A DNA stretch of 64,000 nt, from assembly GCA_009760855.2 (NCBI GenBank), contig WPIO01000006.1:6497001-6561000 (forward strand), given 5' to 3'. Both the position numbers and the translations under genes were made by a program. Under the pieces are notes generated by a model, which saw only the letters and a program-made list of their open reading frames with translations, did no database searches and had not been told where the DNA came from. Origin of the DNA: Cristatella mucedo (Eukaryota; Bryozoa; Phylactolaemata; Cristatellidae). Every line of letters begins with the position of its first letter. Within the stretch, counting starts at the first letter, position 1. Below are positions 61,312 to 64,000 of the stretch, one piece after another.

Positions 61312-63833
61312 GGGAGAGAGAGAGGGAGAGAGAGAGAGAGAGAGAGAGGCATCCTGGCTAACGTAGGGGAACTGTGTGAGTGCAACTACATGTGTGCGCC
61401 TGTGCATGCACTTTAGCGCTGCCTCGAAAAGAAGCCGCACATCCGGCGCAGGGCTCCTTTGCTTTCCGAGTTTGGCTGAACGTATTCCCGTGTATAGTTG
61501 AATGCACAAACCAATAATGAAACAGCGGAAAAGGGTGCTTTCAATCAAATGAAATTACAAGGTGGCTCGTAGACTGGAACGATGAGTCGCCAGTCACGTG
61601 CAACTCGAACAACGATTGCATCAGAGTATTTGGACATAGTTGAGAGTATCGGTATTGCATCAGAACACAGCCTGCATGTCTGGATTGTATTTGGTGACCG
61701 GACAATGTTCCGACGAATGAGGCTAGCACTACAAAAGCTTTTTTGACAACCCTACGTGGCAAGGCTGCTATCACTTCTGGGCTTTCGACCGAGTCCCGAT
61801 TTCAACTGTATTGCACATCTGTGGCAATAGTTTAGAGTTCGTGAACAAGTCTTTCGGAGAAAACAAATTGCAATCAGTCGTGTGTGCGTCAGGCCAAGAC
61901 GGATGGGCAACCATGGAGGCCGAACCTTGCGCTCACACCAGCCAATCAAAGCAGCATGCACTCGTCGTGAAGAGCATGCCTGCCTGCTCGGGGGGGCGGG
62001 CGGGTGAAAGAGATAAAATGAGGTTAGTGGTCGGCCAGGAGTCGCGGTCCCTTCCTTGGGCCCTTGACAGCAGCACATCTGACGTGGCAGCAGCCGGCCA
62101 CGGACGGCCCACCGAAATTCCCCGTGAGGAACAAGACTGGAACAAGGCACCCAGAAATTCCGATCGAGCATAAGGTCAGCCCAAACCAGGCACTAGCGGA
62201 CAGCTCCGACCAACTGCTGAGCTGCTGCCACTTTGCCCTCGCAGCCCGAGCAAGCACCGAGAGCACTCACCCGTCTCGCTGGTGGTTCGGTGGCACCATG
62301 CCGTGCTGCTGAGGCTGCTGGGAGCTCATGCTGAACATGGCGCCTTGCGGCGGCTGCTGCTGCAGCTGAGATGTGGGCAGTGGGCGCATGCCCGCGGGCA
62401 TGGTGCCCGCGGGCATGCGCGGCGGTTGCCCTCCTCCTGGGTGCGAAGGTCCGGGTTGCTGCTGCTGCAGCTGCTGCATCATTGCCGGCGGCAGCGCACC
62501 GTCTATTCCGTTGCGCTGACCGTGAGCTTGCAGAGGCGGCTGCTGCTGCTGCTGCTGCTGCTGCATCGACGCAGGCATGCCGTACGAGGTCGGTGGCAGC
62601 GGCGGCGGCTGCTGCTGCTGCTGGTTGGCTGGAGTGAGCGGCGGCTCGCCGAACGCGGCCAGGCTGCTCAGTGCCTCGTCCATGCTGTTGCTGTCAAAGA
62701 AGGCGTGCTGCTGCCAGCTGCCCGGGCCACCGCCGTACCCGTTCGTCACCACCGCTGGAGCAAAGGCACTGCCGGCCTCGGCTCCAGAGGCGGCCGAGGC
62801 AGCGACTGGCTGCTGCTGCTGCTGCCGCTCCACGGCCGAGACGGCAGCAGCGGCGGACGAGCCGCCTGCCGGAGCGCTGCTGTCGTCTCCCGAGCGGCCT
62901 GCTGCCGGCGGTGCGGCAGCGACGGCGCCGAGAGATGCAGATCGCGCCGCCGCCATCGCCGCGGCCGATCCTCCGCCGCCGCCGCCCTGAACGGCCACTG
63001 GCACGTCGCCGGCGCCGCGCGCGCTCGGGGAGTAGACAGCCGGAGGCGACGGTTTTGCCCCGTCGGCGGACGACGACGATTCTCCTAATCCGGCGCTCGG
63101 CGGCGCCGAGTCGGCTGAGGTGGCGCCGGTCGGCCGCAAGCCGACCGCGGCCGCAGGAGCCGAGGCAGACAAGGCGTCGCCGTTGCCGCACGGTGCGGCC
63201 GTCGACGCGGACGCGACGGCGTGGGTCGAGGCCGGCTGCTGTTGACCGAGAAGGACCAGGGCGTCGCTGCCGTGGCTAGACGGCGCGCTGCTCGAGTCGT
63301 CGCGACTGGCGCTCAGCGAGGGCGAGAACGTGCCCTCGACGGTCGAGACGTGCGCGCCGGACGGTCGGAACGGCATCCCTGCCGCTGCCGCCATCATGCC
63401 GCCCAAGCCGTCGGCCTGACCGGAGCGGCCGATGGCGTCAGCTGCAAAAAAGGAGAGGTCGGCTTTCGGTGACAAACATGGTGCATCGGGGCGGCGGGGA
63501 GGTGGAGGCGGTGGGAGTGGTGGCGGTGAGAGGAGTGAGGCTGCTCGCTCGCTCACCTGGCGAAGACGTGGACGCTGGCGCCACGCCCCCGGCGGCAGCA
63601 GCGGCGGCTGCAGCGGCCGCCATCTTTTTCCGCAGGCTGTTCTTCTTGGCGTTGGCGTTCTTTGCCTCCATGGCGCTGATGATGGCTTGCGGGTCGTGTC
63701 CGTTGCGGTCGAATTTGCACTCGTACGACAACAGGTACGTCAGGTAGGCCTTCTTCAGAGTAAACGCAGCGTACGTGGACGCACCGATGTGGATGCAATT
63801 GCCAATCTCTTTCCACAGTTTCCTTTTGCTGAC
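51437..63833 (-). CDS. ARID1: ARID1/BAF250/Osa orthologue, 3' half of gene (8 exons, 5' end outside window)
   Basis: Family knowledge: ARID1 is the ARID-containing scaffold subunit of the nuclear BAF-type SWI/SNF chromatin remodeller; ARID binds DNA and the C-terminal BAF250_C region anchors the core and ATPase. Seen: exons 63833-63557, 63441-62271, 58866-58613, 57003-56824, 55719-55424, 54711-54540, 54311-54143 and 53423-51437 all have GT donors and AG acceptors. Their phases (1,2,1,1,0,1,2) agree at every junction, giving 4506 nt or 1501 residues plus TGA. Residues about 1-45 are the end of ARID (KRKLWKEIG, GASTYAAFTLKKAY, YECKFDR). Residues about 93-726 are low-complexity Q/P/G/S/A. Residues 784-840 hold the signature MMSLKSGLLAESTWALD. 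Residues about 1180-1496 are BAF250_C (RSFSFVPGN, LREDALVTVSNMSGHLDLS, NVDLLLATPPW). This mosaic is specific to ARID1 rather than ARID2. The first exons lie beyond 64000. Exact exon edges are inferred from sequence only. Confidence 0.93.
53473..53560. repeat. Four copies of a 16-bp unit beside a splice acceptor
   Basis: GCTGACGAAGGGTGAC starts at 53473, 53493, 53523 and 53543: two pairs at 20-bp spacing, the pairs 50 bp apart. In the transcript the copies are pyrimidine-leaning and begin about 48 nt upstream of the last ARID1 exon's acceptor. Confidence 0.85.
53838..53975 (+). mobile_element. Diverged SINE-A copy in ARID1 intron
   Basis: GCGCCGGTTTGGTCAAG, GACCAAGGTCCGG, GGGCTCGAGCCAGCGGC, tail AAGCGGCATCTGGAGCG and a worn CTCT arm. 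Antisense to ARID1. Confidence 0.72.
54143..54311 (-). CDS. ARID1: ARID1 exon: conserved MMSLKSGLLAESTWALD block
   Basis: A 169-nt exon with acceptor CGCCCCAG and donor AT|GTGAGT, leaving in phase 2. It encodes ARIMMSLKSGLLAESTWALD and ILLHDDSAVGFFSLARL, then PGLLEAVLLHY. Residue for residue this is the most conserved ARID1 segment outside ARID and BAF250_C, and it is the strongest single piece of evidence for the family. Confidence 0.95.
54540..54711 (-). CDS. ARID1: ARID1 exon: polyalanine and KDVG segment before BAF250_C
   Basis: A 172-nt exon after CTCTTGCAG. It encodes SKAALAD, a ten-alanine run, and VVQRDLVLPPGC, then RRRKVLAGKDVG at the GTGAGT donor. The basic K-x-KDxG motif precedes the conserved MMSLKSG block, as in vertebrate ARID1A where the equivalent reads KDIG. 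Confidence 0.87.
55424..55719 (-). CDS. ARID1: ARID1 exon: Q/P/S-rich linker
   Basis: A 296-nt exon. The acceptor TTGTTGCAG leads into DLGTQQQQWLQLQHRL, continues with PPGYPAAMSQPS, SLPPPPRM and a serine/alanine-rich segment, and ends GSK at an AAG|GTACGT donor in phase 0. Low-complexity composition fits the linker; no catalytic motif is expected. Confidence 0.83.
55720..56823 (-). other. ARID1 intron with G run and short repeats
   Basis: Holds a 24-base G run (56334-56357), a (CGA)n stretch near 56450-56467, and a 22-bp direct duplication at about 56677-56720 containing TGGTCACTGACACGAG. No exon consistent with the flanking phases was needed or found. Confidence 0.6.
56334..56357 (+). repeat. 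24-base G homopolymer
   Basis: Uninterrupted G on the plus strand, so poly-C in the ARID1 pre-mRNA. It is the longest homopolymer seen in the window. Confidence 0.9.
56824..57003 (-). CDS. ARID1: ARID1 exon: polyglutamine linker
   Basis: A 180-nt phase 1-1 exon. The TTGGTAG acceptor is followed by GWNSSMDQQQQQQ, GIYQQQQPPPP, QPYGYMQLPPSS and GMQSAPG, and it ends at CCGG|GTAAGC. The phase fits both neighbours, so the minisatellite ORF in the preceding intron is not needed to join the frame. Confidence 0.83.
57181..57455. repeat. GATCTCTCTG/GATCTCCA minisatellite in ARID1 intron
   Basis: About 270 bp built from GATCTCTCTG (10) and GATCTCCA (8), mostly forming 18-bp units, with GATCACTCC variants. 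The near-18 period keeps several reading frames open; on the minus strand one reads as LEIQRD repeats. It lies between two ARID1 exons that already join in phase, so it is called intronic. Confidence 0.9.
58613..58866 (-). CDS. ARID1: ARID1 exon: Gly/Pro-rich linker
   Basis: A 254-nt exon with a TTCTGCAG acceptor and GAAG|GTAAGC donor. It takes phase 2 from the previous exon and leaves in phase 1. It encodes FMSGSAPSPRPPVGM, a GGGGG stretch, YVSGMGHQLSPWGY and QMQQQQHH, typical of the tyrosine/glycine/glutamine linker between ARID and BAF250_C. Confidence 0.83.
59552..60785 (-). mobile_element. Family-1 L2/CR1-like LINE, 5'-truncated, in ARID1 intron
   Basis: Minus-strand reading gives the second half of a reverse transcriptase: a PLKYGVPQG box, FHADDTQLYLCFD (the catalytic ADD), MAANFLKLNDDKTNLL, and after a frameshift the thumb/C-terminal part with [11 protein letters not shown] and [19 protein letters not shown]. 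The 3' end is complete: a 3'UTR shared with the 8.8- and 35-kb copies, the AAGCGCCT...AGGGCGCT stem-loop, and an (ATT)n tail. The 5' end stops within the RT, typical of incomplete target-primed reverse transcription. Frameshifts make it inactive. Confidence 0.88.
61243..61349 (+). repeat. (AG)n microsatellite
   Basis: Over 100 bp of AG with periodic GG interruptions, inside an ARID1 intron (CT in the transcript). Confidence 0.95.
62271..63441 (-). CDS. ARID1: ARID1 exon: long Q/P/G/S-rich linker
   Basis: This is the largest internal exon (1171 nt), between a polypyrimidine-TTTTTTGCAG acceptor and a GACGG|GTGAGT donor in phase 2. It encodes about 390 residues of disordered sequence: alanine-rich and serine-rich segments first, then several glutamine runs up to eight long with PP, GPG and SYGMP motifs near its 3' end. 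This matches the disordered linker after ARID in BAF250 proteins. No stop occurs in the spliced frame. Confidence 0.88.
63557..63833 (-). CDS. ARID1: ARID1 exon: end of ARID domain plus polyalanine
   Basis: The exon opens after a TAG acceptor (63835-63834) in phase 0 and ends at a CAG|GTGAGC donor in phase 1. It encodes VSKRKLWKEIG, then the last ARID helices with GASTYAAFTLKKAY and LLSYECKFDR, then a basic linker (KKNSLRKK) and an 11-alanine run. From memory of Drosophila Osa, the match runs past the domain (FDR, DP, II positions). The first ARID helices must lie in an exon beyond the right edge. Confidence 0.92.
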
Positions 63834-64000
63834 CTACAGCCGCGCCGGGGCAAGCCGTGTCGAATGCCATACATACGCGAGCCGCGCCTGGCCATTCGGC
63901 AAGGCGAGCGAAGAGGCACACATCGGCTCTCCTTACCAAACAGCTAGCTAACACTATCGTCAACGGAAGTCGATCAAAAACGTCCGAGAGCATTTGCACT
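63834..64000 (-). other. ARID1 intron upstream of first visible exon
   Basis: Sequence 5' of the ARID exon. No further exon with a matching ARID helix is seen before the window edge. Confidence 0.6.

Larger units (their letters stand above)
58867..62270 (-). other. Largest visible ARID1 intron
   Basis: A 3.4-kb intron carrying a family-1 LINE (59552-60785) in the sense orientation, an AG repeat (61243-61349) and otherwise unremarkable sequence. Confidence 0.75.

Overview
The window is animal nuclear DNA, most likely from an invertebrate that I cannot place further. It has one clear gene: the 3' half of a metazoan ARID1/BAF250/Osa orthologue, split by GT-AG introns and read with the standard code. 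The rest is L2/CR1-like non-LTR retrotransposons, tRNA-derived SINEs, long CT/AT/TG microsatellites, and GC-rich stretches where CpG is not obviously depleted. No bacterial operon structure, CRISPR array or phage feature is visible.

Region 1, about 1-34 kb: almost no gene content. It holds GC-rich, CpG-rich islands (about 0.68-1.23, 4.4-4.9, 7.4-8.5, 14.2-14.8, 21.6-22.8, 28.4-29.2 and 29.7-30.5 kb), long dinucleotide repeats, a 25-bp E-box minisatellite (3.43-3.63 kb), a perfect 32-bp palindrome (15.39 kb), and many copies of two SINE families. I call these SINE-A (tail like the family-1 LINE tail) and SINE-B. A possible minus-strand two-exon gene end lies at 26.36-27.29 kb. LINE pieces lie at 8.8-10.0, 25.5, 32.0 and 33.2-34.5 kb.

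Region 2, about 35-50 kb: a retrotransposon graveyard. It contains the best family-1 LINE copy (35.2-37.8 kb, reverse transcriptase nearly intact), family-2 LINE copies (44.4 and 46.1-47.4 kb), fragments at 40.5-40.9 and 42.05 kb, a decayed Ty3/Gypsy element (38.3-41.3 kb, minus strand), an 82-nt hairpin (43.93-44.01 kb) and more SINEs.

Region 3, 51-64 kb: the ARID1 orthologue on the minus strand. Eight coding exons (63833-63557, 63441-62271, 58866-58613, 57003-56824, 55719-55424, 54711-54540, 54311-54143, 53423-51437) join in consistent phases into 4506 nt. That is 1501 residues plus stop, from the last part of the ARID DNA-binding domain to the end of the BAF250_C domain. The earlier exons lie beyond the right edge. 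The introns hold a sense-oriented LINE, an 18-bp-type minisatellite, a 24-base G run and a long AG repeat.

The mobile elements appear to work together. The family-1 LINE and SINE-A share almost the same 3' stem-loop tail, the expected sign of a SINE mobilised by the LINE's reverse transcriptase. Two loci show a tail in one orientation next to the element body in the other, as expected of 5' inversion by twin priming.
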